From Pancytospora philotis (lineage: Eukaryota; Microsporidia): 35,306 bases of DNA. The stretch covers positions 5,863 to 41,168 of the forward strand of contig JALRLY010000247.1 in assembly GCA_023647555.1 (NCBI GenBank), written 5' to 3'. This document shows, one piece after another, positions 17,168 through 24,147 of this stretch. Every line of letters begins with the position of its first letter. The stretch's first letter is position 1. Under the pieces are notes generated by a model. That model was given only the letters and a program-made list of their open reading frames with translations, did no database searches and was not told the origin of the DNA. A program made the translations under genes and the position numbers.

Positions 17168-17243
17168 GCATAACGAAAAGTGCCATGGACCAATTGAAAC
17201 TTGAGCACCCAATGGCGCGCTGCTAGTGGCCAATTTAAAGGAG
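17168..17243 (-). promoter_or_regulatory. Family promoter of RING gene D, paired ATTGG
   Basis: Plus-strand CCAAT at 17190-17194 and 17209-17213 (19 bases apart), with a third at 17230-17234 (21 bases on). The near edge is 43 bases from the ATG. GTTATG lies at -27, and CTCCTTTAAATT spans 17232-17243. Confidence 0.6.
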
Positions 17244-17596
17244 AGGAAGGCGGAGCAGAGCTGAGCATGGATATTGCTAGAAATGGCGATATTGCATTCA
17301 TGCCGGGCACATGGCACGCAAGGCATGTTGATTCACGCAAGTTAATTTGGTAGTGCTGCACGCCCGTGGAAGTTCCTTGTTTAAGCCACTGTGACACTCG
17401 TGCTGTGTTTTTGCATTTAGAACCAAACTCAACTCGAATCCGTGTATTGCATAGTGCTTGCCTCTGCTCGGCCGCGGTCGGATAAATTTTTCACGCAGCC
17501 CGTATGCGGTAACGACGAGCAAACGGTAAAATGCTAGTAGAACTGTGAAATAAGCTAGTACAATCTATTTGACAGTAATATAAGCAGATAGTGCTG
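17244..17596. other. Intergenic between the RING array and the RNA locus
   Basis: AT-richer spacer between divergent units. The first 100 bases faintly repeat the flank seen upstream of B and C (ATATTGC, CCGGGCACATGGCACGCAAG). No gene, tRNA or stable hairpin chain was recognised. Confidence 0.4.
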
Positions 17597-17656
17597 ATTG
17601 GCCGATTCTAAAACCTGATCGTGAGGCGTTTCTTTTTAAAACCTCAGCTATAAATA
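17597..17656 (+). promoter_or_regulatory. Promoter of the putative structured RNA
   Basis: ATTGG at 17597-17601 and TATAAATA at 17649-17656, then AGAAAAAATTT. TCAGCTATAAA is identical to the core promoter of histone H3. The TATA lies 27 bases before the first hairpin, the same offset that separates TATA from ATG in the protein genes. Confidence 0.5.
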
Positions 17657-17675
17657 GAAAAAATTTGTTTTGCCC

Positions 17676-18600
17676 CGGGGTCGCGCCCGACCCCGAAGAC
17701 GAATGCCACGCCTGCCACGACGCACGGCGAGAATGGGCGGGACCGCGCTCCATCTCTCAGCTTCACAAACCCAGCACCGAGCTGGTCAGGTACCTGCGTC
17801 CGCCGCATGCCTGCATAAGGTTCCCGAAACCTCGCGACAGCAGCCCTCCGAGGGCCTGTCTTGGCAGAGATAATCCGTTTATCCTGCAGGGCTGACAGAT
17901 TGGATTTCCCCGTTGCCATCTGTCTGGGGCCCGCATCGTGCGTGGACCGCGAGCCCAGTGCGCCGCATCCCCAGTGTACGCCGCTCCGCGCGGCTGCCAG
18001 CCAACCCGGTGCTACGCGATCAGCACCGAAGACCGCTCCGTGCGGTAAGCCCAGTCGTAAACTGGCAGAGCACTCGCCACTGAGGCAGTGCAGAAAGAAA
18101 TCTACGAACGATTTCTAGTGGACGCCGATACGTACAAGGCGGTCCAAGCAGCGATGATCCGCTCATCCTGCCCTGGGGTTGATGACCTTCCCCAGTAGCT
18201 GCTCTGGGATTCGATTGCACACGACCATTGATGCTGCACACCCAGAGCACGTCGCTTAAAGCGACTTAAACCCAGTCTTCAGCGACTGGTGTATCCCAGG
18301 TGGTTTACATCTGCGAGTGAGCCATTGAGCCCCGCACCCCTGGAGCGAGCATCGCCTCGCATGCCCTGCCCGATCGTTTAACGCAATTCAACGACTGCTA
18401 ACCAGCTGATTGCACGACAGCAGCGGCGCCTCCGCGCATTCACTGCGCGCGCCAAGCACCTCATCGCCTGAGGCCCGCACTTATCGGGTGCGCAGCCTGT
18501 AGATCGCTACTGTCTACGGCGCGTATGCTTCTCTGATGCTTATTGAAGGAGTTACTTTCAAGGAAGGTCGGCTTGCCTGGCTTTGCGTTGTGTAACTCAT
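17676..18600 (+). ncRNA. Putative ~0.9-kb hairpin-dense structured RNA
   Basis: No convincing protein is encoded, but perfect inverted repeats follow one another along nearly the whole stretch. Examples: 17676-17695 (8 bp, 4-base loop), 17836-17860 (5+5 bp with a two-base bulge), 17894-17924 (7 bp), 18007-18028 (7 bp), 18032-18046, 18051-18065, 18078-18090, 18096-18116 (7 bp), 18153-18167, 18173-18195 (6 bp), 18251-18265, 18272-18289 (6 bp), 18374-18394, 18425-18453 (5+5 bp), 18459-18473, 18476-18492 and 18549-18598 (7 bp enclosing the last segment). A TATA box sits 27 bases before the first stem; AATAAA (18604) and TTTT (18628) follow the last. I could not match it to rRNA, SRP RNA, RNase P/MRP or a spliceosomal RNA. 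Telomerase RNA would suit the length, but no convincing template was found. Strand is taken from the promoter. Confidence 0.6.
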
Positions 18601-18794
18601 TTCAATAAATATTCTAAGTCTATTACATTTTCTGTTGATTATCAAATTGCTTGCCAGCCAGGTTAAGTTCCGGACTGTGGTATTTGAATAACATAGACTT
18701 GCGTGGATCGCAATTTATTACTTTTGACGCTTATTAGAATGCTATTTCAGAAGTTTGCATTGTATCGTATCGTTTACAGCTCCTACCCTTGCAC

Positions 18795-18814
18795 AGCCTG
18801 AGGCGTCCCAGGCT
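18795..18814 (-). terminator. Hairpin just past the TRM5 stop codon
   Basis: AGCCTG and CAGGCT form a 6-bp stem with an 8-base loop, seven bases beyond the end of the TRM5 coding region. It could mark the mRNA 3' end or be an outlying part of the neighbouring structured RNA. Confidence 0.3.
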
Positions 18815-18820
18815 ATAAGT

Positions 18821-19912
18821 TTATAAGTTTGCTGAGCACTTCTGAAACGCATTGAGCTCTGCGCCTAGGACCTCGAGCTTGTAGACAGCCTTGGATGGCG
18901 AGACCATGCGCACCATGCGGAGCCACGCGGGCTTCACCGAGTAGCCGGTCCTGTCCAGCACCACCGCTGCGGGCTCCTGGTCGACGCGGCAGAAGAAGAA
19001 GCAGTGGAGGCGGTAGCCGCTGAACGGCCGCAGGTGCTGGACAAAGTTGAGGCTGTACTCAGGAAGGTTGAACACAAAGTGGTCGATCCTCTTGCCCACG
19101 AGCGATCTGATGAACTCGCCGGCATCGGTGTTGCCGATAGAGTCGCAGGCAAGCTTGTTTAGGCGAAGCGAGCGCTTCAGACAGTCGATCGCAGCCGGGT
19201 TCAGGTCGTTGGCATACACCACCGCGCCCTTCTTGAGGACGGGCAGGACCTGCGGACCCGCGCCGCAGAACGGGTCGCAGAGCGCCTCGTCCTTCCCGAC
19301 CATCTTCGTGATCGCCTCGCGCTCAGTCTGCAGACGCGAGCACCAGTAGACACGCTCGAGGTCCAGGTAGATCTTGACGCCGTTTTCGGTGTGCACCGTC
19401 TGGAGCAAGCCGCTGCCGGCTAGCACCTCGAACTGGTAGAAGCGGTAGACGTTGTCGATGCGGCCCGTCTTGTTGATGACGGTCAGCCCCGTCTTGGCGT
19501 GGAGCACCTCGCCTATGACCTGTTTGTAGGGCAGCTGCGCCTCTGAGAGGTTGAGGTGGATGACCGCGCCGATGATCTCGTAGGAGCCCGGCACGAGATC
19601 GGCCGGCATGACCCGCTGGAGCAGCTCCGTATAGGTGTAGTATTCGTCACCGAAACGAAGGGCAACGGTGGTAACAGCGCGCCCTCCAACCACGTCGGGC
19701 GCCGAGTCCACCAGCAGGATGTAGGCGTCAGCGCTTGCATTCTGCAGCTCAAACGCTCTGTAGGCCTTGGCCTTCAGGATAATGCTTGGAATCCTGGGCA
19801 CCTTCCTGATGTACGGCGCAGCCGCGGACAAGGCCGCCTGCATGTCGGCCATCGGGATGCCGATCGCCCTGAACACCACCGGCGCATCTGTTGGAGCTGC
19901 CGCCACGTCCAT
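18821..19912 (-). CDS. TRM5: tRNA (guanine37-N1)-methyltransferase Trm5
   Basis: Trm5 methylates N1 of G37 next to the anticodon, using S-adenosylmethionine, and prevents frameshifting. The 363-aa protein has the class I methyltransferase core: DPFCGAGP at 213-220, NDLNP at 235-239 and the catalytic NLPEY at 282-286. Upstream lie the recognition-domain signatures (PGSYEIIGAVIHLNL, LPYKQVIGEVL) and the strand VKIYLDLERVYWCSRLQTER that precedes the core in this family. No mitochondrial presequence is evident. The ATG at 19912 is five bases after AAATTTTTTCGTCC on the gene strand, so the start is well supported. Confidence 0.95.
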   Translation of the reverse strand: MDVAAAPTDAPVVFRAIGIPMADMQAALSAAAPYIRKVPRIPSIILKAKAYRAFELQNASADAYILLVDSAPDVVGGRAVTTVALRFGDEYYTYTELLQRVMPADLVPGSYEIIGAVIHLNLSEAQLPYKQVIGEVLHAKTGLTVINKTGRIDNVYRFYQFEVLAGSGLLQTVHTENGVKIYLDLERVYWCSRLQTEREAITKMVGKDEALCDPFCGAGPQVLPVLKKGAVVYANDLNPAAIDCLKRSLRLNKLACDSIGNTDAGEFIRSLVGKRIDHFVFNLPEYSLNFVQHLRPFSGYRLHCFFFCRVDQEPAAVVLDRTGYSVKPAWLRMVRMVSPSKAVYKLEVLGAELNAFQKCSANL

Positions 19913-20094
19913 GGACGAAAAAATTTACCGGCGTTTTGCGAGTGCTAGCCGGTTAATTGCCGCGCCGCAATGGACTGGCCGGCGCACCTAGCAAAAAGAT
20001 GCTGGCGTTGTGAATGCCGTAAATAGAGAAGGACGCTGCCCGCCCAAAAATTAACAAATCACTTCTGCGTTGAATTTACTATTTAGACCGCAGC

Positions 20095-20607
20095 TTACAT
20101 CTCAAGGCTCTGCCGCGCGAACCGGCGCACCACCTTAATGTACTCACCAGGCTCGTTGCGGAACTGCTGCGCGGCCTCGATGTTGAAGGGGCTCTCGATG
20201 TTCGGCGAGTTCAGCAGCGCACGTATGCTGATGATCACGCTCTCGGGCGTGCGCACGGGGAGCCACCGCTCCGAGAGCAGCTCGTACCCGAACTCGTCGT
20301 CGCCGGGCTTGTGCAGGATAGAAATGCACACGTTGCCCTCCTTGTCGATATTCGGGTGCCACATCGGCGTCACGAAGCGGAAGGTGGGCGGCGCGTCGGG
20401 GTAGTCGAGCGGAAATATCATCTCGGCGCGGTAGATGCCAGACTCGTAGGGCGTGTCCTTCGGCCCGATGATGACCACCTCCCACGTGCACACGTTGTTG
20501 TTTATGAGGCCGATGCTGAAGTCGCCGTTCAGCCCCGCGTCCTGTGTGATCCTTCTGTAGTCCTTCATGGCCTGTGCTTTACTCCTGCTCCCGTCTGCGC
20601 CCGGCAT
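20095..20607 (-). CDS. UBC7: Ubiquitin-conjugating enzyme E2, Ubc7/UBE2G type
   Basis: Ubc7 carries ubiquitin for ER-associated degradation, working with membrane RING ligases. The 170-aa protein has the UBC fold with HPN at 84-86, catalytic Cys94 in NVCISIL, and the acidic insertion after it (HKPGDDEFGYELLSERWLPVRT) that distinguishes Ubc7/UBE2G and Cdc34-type E2s from Ubc4/5. The short C-terminus, with no long acidic tail, favours Ubc7 over Cdc34. AAAATTTT (20615-20622) lies eight bases before the ATG at 20607; codons upstream to 20661 are not considered coding. Confidence 0.93.
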   Translation of the reverse strand: MPGADGSRSKAQAMKDYRRITQDAGLNGDFSIGLINNNVCTWEVVIIGPKDTPYESGIYRAEMIFPLDYPDAPPTFRFVTPMWHPNIDKEGNVCISILHKPGDDEFGYELLSERWLPVRTPESVIISIRALLNSPNIESPFNIEAAQQFRNEPGEYIKVVRRFARQSLEM

Positions 20608-20614
20608 TGGGGCT

Positions 20615-20622
20615 AAAATTTT
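20615..20622 (-). promoter_or_regulatory. AAAATTTT box of the UBC7 gene
   Basis: Perfect AAAATTTT followed by AGCCCCA and the ATG. The C-run between box and start resembles that of TFIIS, peroxiredoxin and uS17. Confidence 0.5.
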
Positions 20623-20887
20623 GGGCCGAATAACCAAAGAGAGCACGCACGCTAGGCGCAACAGGGCGGGCAGCAGTTGGCGCAGCCCGTATACATGCGC
20701 CCAGAAATAGCGGTATGGAATGTAGCTGGTAGCAGTTACACGGGCATTAATAGAGCTGCAGGCAGAAGCACATAGAACTACCTAGCTCTGCTGCGCAAGG
20801 GATTTCAGGGTTCCTGGAAAAGAATTCTCTTCAGCTGTGCGGCACAAAAATAGTTAGGCAAATGGAAACTGCTGCAGTGTTTAAACT

Positions 20888-21718
20888 CTATGATGAAGAA
20901 GCCAGGCAGCGGCTCTCCCCCTCTTCCAGCTCCCTCATTCTATCTGATCTGGCGAGCACGGCCCTGAGCGCCGACGCTTGGTGGTCCAGGATGCTGCCGG
21001 GGTACGGAGACTCGAGGCAGTAGGCGCGCCCGGCATGGGTGTCGGTCTCCACGGCGTAGCCGAAAAGCCCACACAGCGAGTGCTGGCCGCTGCAGCGCCC
21101 TGTGTAGATAGGGTCAGTGCAGAGCCCGACGTGCAGCGCGCGCGGCCCCGCGTCCAGCGAATCCGGACGCAGCAGGCCAATGGTCTGGCGGTCCCCGGGG
21201 CTGGAAAACGCAACTGCGCTGAGTCCGTACTCGTGGGCCATAATGGACGCGATAGCGCCACCGAGCGAGTGGCCAGTCAGCACGATGTGGCTGTCGGGAA
21301 AGAGCCTTGCTGTCCGCTCCACAAGCAGTCTCGCCAGCTCCAAGTACCGCTCGGCGCCCAGCCGTTGCTTCCGCAAATTTCTGGCCTCGTCGGAGCGCGC
21401 GCACGAGAAGAGCAGATTTACCGCCTGCCGATCCTCAGAGGCAGTTGGGCCGGAAGCACCGCCGAGGAGCTGGGGCGTTGTCCCCTTGAACGCGATCACG
21501 ATCGCCTCCCCAGCGCGGAACACTTTAGCAGCGAGCCCGCCGTCCGTTTTGTAGTTGAAGAGGCCGCCGGCCAGCTCCTTCGAACCGTAGGCACTCTCGG
21601 CCATGTCGAGCAGCGAAGAGAGGCCCGCTTTGAGGCTCGGACTAAGAGGGACGTAGCGCGCGGATGCTAATGCCAATGCCTGCCAGAATAGGCAGTTGTA
21701 CGGCAGGCCGCGCAGCAT
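20888..21718 (-). CDS. Secretory lipase, Atg15-like (lipase class 3 fold)
   Basis: An alpha/beta-hydrolase lipase, 276 aa, likely acting in the secretory or vacuolar lumen. Residues 1-20 form a signal peptide ending ALALASA. The nucleophile elbow is GHSLGG at 149-154 (Ser151), the oxyanion-hole region reads IAFKGTTP, and the later block TDPIYTGRCSGQHSLCGLFGY followed by VETDTHAG closely follows the Atg15 pattern (DPIY, paired cysteines, ET-x-H). D202 and H228 are the likely other triad members. The open frame runs upstream to 21904 only from a TTG; the first ATG is at 21718. Atg15 degrades autophagic membranes in fungi, whereas microsporidia have little autophagy machinery, so the substrate could be host or vacuolar lipid. 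Confidence 0.85.
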   Translation of the reverse strand: MLRGLPYNCLFWQALALASARYVPLSPSLKAGLSSLLDMAESAYGSKELAGGLFNYKTDGGLAAKVFRAGEAIVIAFKGTTPQLLGGASGPTASEDRQAVNLLFSCARSDEARNLRKQRLGAERYLELARLLVERTARLFPDSHIVLTGHSLGGAIASIMAHEYGLSAVAFSSPGDRQTIGLLRPDSLDAGPRALHVGLCTDPIYTGRCSGQHSLCGLFGYAVETDTHAGRAYCLESPYPGSILDHQASALRAVLARSDRMRELEEGESRCLASSS

Positions 21719-21918
21719 GTTTACTGAGAGAACTCGCAGATTTATTATGAAACGACGGGCAAATGCAGTTATAAACGCATCGCGGCTGGCTCGCACACCA
21801 ATTCCGCGTAGTATCTGGCGCCAGTGCCATAGCAGCAAAAGCCACCTACAAATGCAAATACAAATGCAACAAGAAAACAGAAGTTTGCAAAATGAGATGA
21901 TCAACGCAGTGGCTATAT

Positions 21919-22398
21919 TTAATTGTTATCGAAAACCTTGACGTCCTCCGTCTTCTGCTCCACCGCGACAACGGCGGAGTGCTTGGTCTTGGACAGCGGG
22001 CGCGTCTCGCCGCAGATCACAGTGTCGCCGACGTGGACAAGACCGTTGAAGCACGGGGAGAGGTGGCTGTTTATCTTGGTGTTCCTCCTGGCGTAACGCT
22101 TGTACTTCTTGTCGTAGAAAAGGTAGTTCATGATGACGACGACGGTCTTGTCGGCCTTCATCTTGTGGACAACGCCCTTGAAGAGGCGGCCGCGCACGTT
22201 GACGTCGCCGGTGAAGGGGCACTTGTGGTCGATGTACGACGCGTTGCGCGCGGTCTCGGGCGTCTTGATGCCGTAGCCGATGTCCTTGCACACTCTGGTG
22301 GCAAGCAGCTGCTCCTCGGTCGCGTACGGATCGATGGCAACGGTCGTCTGGCGGGGGAAGACCTTGTCCTTCACGGTGGCCTGCACGTTCGAAGACAT
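21919..22398 (-). CDS. 40S ribosomal protein uS17 (S11)
   Basis: A small-subunit ribosomal protein of the S17 family, 159 aa as usual for eukaryotic S11. Diagnostic segments are GIKTPETARNASYIDHKCPFTGDVNVRGRLFKG, VVIMNYLFYDKKYKRYARRNTKINSHLSPCF and VGDTVICGETRPLSKTKHSAVV. The ATG at 22398 begins MSSNVQATVK. The frame is open further upstream to 22551 but that part is non-conserved and contains the promoter. Three AAATTT-type boxes precede the start, in agreement with the reported use of this signal by microsporidial ribosomal protein genes. Confidence 0.96.
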   Translation of the reverse strand: MSSNVQATVKDKVFPRQTTVAIDPYATEEQLLATRVCKDIGYGIKTPETARNASYIDHKCPFTGDVNVRGRLFKGVVHKMKADKTVVVIMNYLFYDKKYKRYARRNTKINSHLSPCFNGLVHVGDTVICGETRPLSKTKHSAVVAVEQKTEDVKVFDNN

Positions 22399-22403
22399 TA
22401 GGG

Positions 22404-22434
22404 CAAATTTTTGCTGCAAAATTTTGAAAATTTT
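22404..22434 (-). promoter_or_regulatory. Triple AAATTTT cluster before the uS17 gene
   Basis: AAATTTTT at 22405-22412, AAAATTTT at 22418-22425 and AAAATTTT at 22427-22434; the nearest ends about six bases before the ATG. This is the densest cluster in the window and may also serve the divergent Rab11 gene. Confidence 0.6.
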
Positions 22435-22562
22435 ATCGGCACGCACCGGCGCGCTGCGCGGCGTGGCAGCGGTGGGCGGGCCGTCTGCGGCGCGCGGCTG
22501 CATCCGCGGGCGCCCGGTGCCGCTGCGCGATTGGCGGCGCCGGTGTTTCATCTGTGTGTTAT

Positions 22563-23222
22563 ATGGCGCCGCGCAACAAACAACGACGGATGGAGCAGCA
22601 GAAGTTCGACTATTTGTTTAAGATCGTGCTGATTGGCGACACGAACGTCGGGAAGACGCACATCCTCTCGCGCCTCATCAAGGACAGCGTGCCGAGCGCC
22701 TCGAAGCCCACGATCGGCGTGGAGTTCGGCACGAAGACGTTCGCCGTCGACGGCGCGACCGTCAAGGCGCAGATATGGGACACCGCGGGGCAGGAGCGCT
22801 ACCACGCGATCACGTCGGCGTACTACCGCGGGTCGTCCGGCGCGGTGGTCGTCTACGACATCACCAAGAAGAACAGCCTCGAGAACGCGCTCACACTGTG
22901 GCTGCGCAACCTGCGGCAGGTCGCGGACCCCAGCCTGCCCGTGCTGCTGATCGGCAACAAGAGCGACCTCAAGAGCAAGCGCGAGGTCAAGACCGAGGAG
23001 GGGCGCGAGGCCGCGCTGAAGGAGGGGATGGGCTTCTTCGAGACGTCCGCGCTGTCGGGCGAGAACGTCGCGGAGGCGTTCGAGATGTTCATCAAGCAGA
23101 TCTACGAGATAGAGCGGAAGAAGGAGAACTCGCCGACGCGGGTGAAGGTGCGCCGCGAAGAGCTCGTCGGCGAGTATCTGAAGGGCAAGAAGTCCAAGAA
23201 GCAGAAGTCGAGCTGCTGCTGA
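22563..23222 (+). CDS. Rab GTPase, Rab11/Ypt31 type
   Basis: A small GTPase of recycling and trans-Golgi traffic, 219 aa. The nucleotide motifs are GDTNVGKT (25-32), TIGVEFGTKT in switch I, WDTAGQERYHAITSAYYRG in switch II, NKSDL and ETSAL. The combination DYLFKIVLIG and AITSAYYRGSSGAVVVYDI is the Rab11 signature. The C-terminus is lysine-rich and ends SSCC for double prenylation. The P-loop is unusual, with TN where most Rabs have SG. An in-frame ATG at 22590 would begin MEQQKFDYLF, closer to other Rab11 proteins, and may be the real start. Confidence 0.93.
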   Translation: MAPRNKQRRMEQQKFDYLFKIVLIGDTNVGKTHILSRLIKDSVPSASKPTIGVEFGTKTFAVDGATVKAQIWDTAGQERYHAITSAYYRGSSGAVVVYDITKKNSLENALTLWLRNLRQVADPSLPVLLIGNKSDLKSKREVKTEEGREAALKEGMGFFETSALSGENVAEAFEMFIKQIYEIERKKENSPTRVKVRREELVGEYLKGKKSKKQKSSCC

Positions 23223-23449
23223 TGGGCCAATTTTGCACATGCCTGCAAACAGAAACAAGCCAGCAGCCAATATAGGATAGGTTCCTATTAAATCAGTGTC
23301 GTTCATTTTGCTCTAATAATTGATGCGGCTTATTTTTACACGTATCGGCCATGTTCAGTACCCTTACTAAGAAAGCCTAATGGATATTACAATGCACGGC
23401 AAATGGCGGCATTGCTAGAGTGCCGCCGTTTAATCGGTTCTGCCTGCCT

Positions 23450-23457
23450 AAAATTTT
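23450..23457 (+). promoter_or_regulatory. AAAATTTT box of the peroxiredoxin gene
   Basis: AAAATTTT then ACCC then ATG: four bases separate box and start, identical in spacing to the TFIIS gene. Confidence 0.55.
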
Positions 23458-23461
23458 ACCC

Positions 23462-23998
23462 ATGATTTTCCCGTCAACCGTGGCCGACTACGAGTACAAG
23501 GCCGTCGTCAACAGAGAGATCGTGAGCGTAAAGCTCAGCGACGCGCAAACGAAGTACATCGTGCTGGTGTTCTACCCGCTGGACTTCACCTTCGTGTGCC
23601 CGACCGAGATCGTCAAGTTCTCCCAGATGAGCGAGCGGTTCAGGGAGGAGGGCGCGACCATCTTCTTCGTCTCGTGCGACTCGGTGTACTCGCACCAGGC
23701 CTGGGCCAGGCAGAAGGTCGAGGAGAACGGCCTCGGGGACATCAGCTGCCCCATAATCTCCGACATCGCGCGGCGGCTCGTCTCGCAGTTCAACCTGTTC
23801 AACGAGGCGAACGGCACCGCGATGCGGGCCACGGTCATCATGGACCGGGACTTCAACGTCAAGCACATGAGCGCCAACGCCGACGAGATCGGCCGCTCGA
23901 CCGACGAGGTGCTGCGGCTCATCAGGGCGCTGAACTTCTCGGCGCTGCACGGCAACACGATCTGCCCCGTCGACTTCCAGTCAAGCAGGGAGTTTTGA
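23462..23998 (+). CDS. 2-Cys peroxiredoxin (thioredoxin peroxidase)
   Basis: Reduces hydrogen peroxide and organic peroxides with electrons from thioredoxin. The 178-aa protein has the peroxidatic block YPLDFTFVCPTE (Cys46) and a resolving cysteine in ICPVDF (Cys168), so it is a typical 2-Cys enzyme. Two features that make such enzymes sensitive to over-oxidation differ: GGLG is NGLG, and the C-terminal YF is absent because the tail ends shortly after the resolving Cys. A robust form is inferred. The start at 23462 follows the AAAATTTT box directly; the frame is open to 23420. The stop overlaps AATAAA (TGAATAAATG). Confidence 0.95.
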   Translation: MIFPSTVADYEYKAVVNREIVSVKLSDAQTKYIVLVFYPLDFTFVCPTEIVKFSQMSERFREEGATIFFVSCDSVYSHQAWARQKVEENGLGDISCPIISDIARRLVSQFNLFNEANGTAMRATVIMDRDFNVKHMSANADEIGRSTDEVLRLIRALNFSALHGNTICPVDFQSSREF

Positions 23999-24147
23999 AT
24001 AAATGTTGTTAAGGTATTCCATAGGAGCAACGTAGATAATTGATGCACCGTTTACATGGCCCTATCCTCATACGGCCCTATCTCCGTTGCGCACCATTTC
24101 ATCATGACAATATTTATTAAATCACACGGCTGTGCGCGCTGCAGCTC

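Noticed and set aside
17665..17895. 76-codon open frame at the start of the structured RNA locus
   Set aside because: It overlaps the strongest hairpins, a second frame is open over the same bases, and the product has no recognisable domain.
17990..18015. Resemblance of CTGCCAGCCAACCCGGTGCTAC to the rRNA 530-loop
   Set aside because: Several universally invariant bases differ and the other SSU landmarks are absent or out of order; a real rRNA would match these sites exactly.
18205..18215. GGGATTCGATTGC as a tRNA T-arm or B box
   Set aside because: No matching acceptor, D or anticodon arms in the expected positions; it sits inside the hairpin chain.
18397..18402. CTAACC as a possible telomerase RNA template
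   Set aside because: Only six bases, shorter than a usable 1.5-repeat template; could occur by chance.
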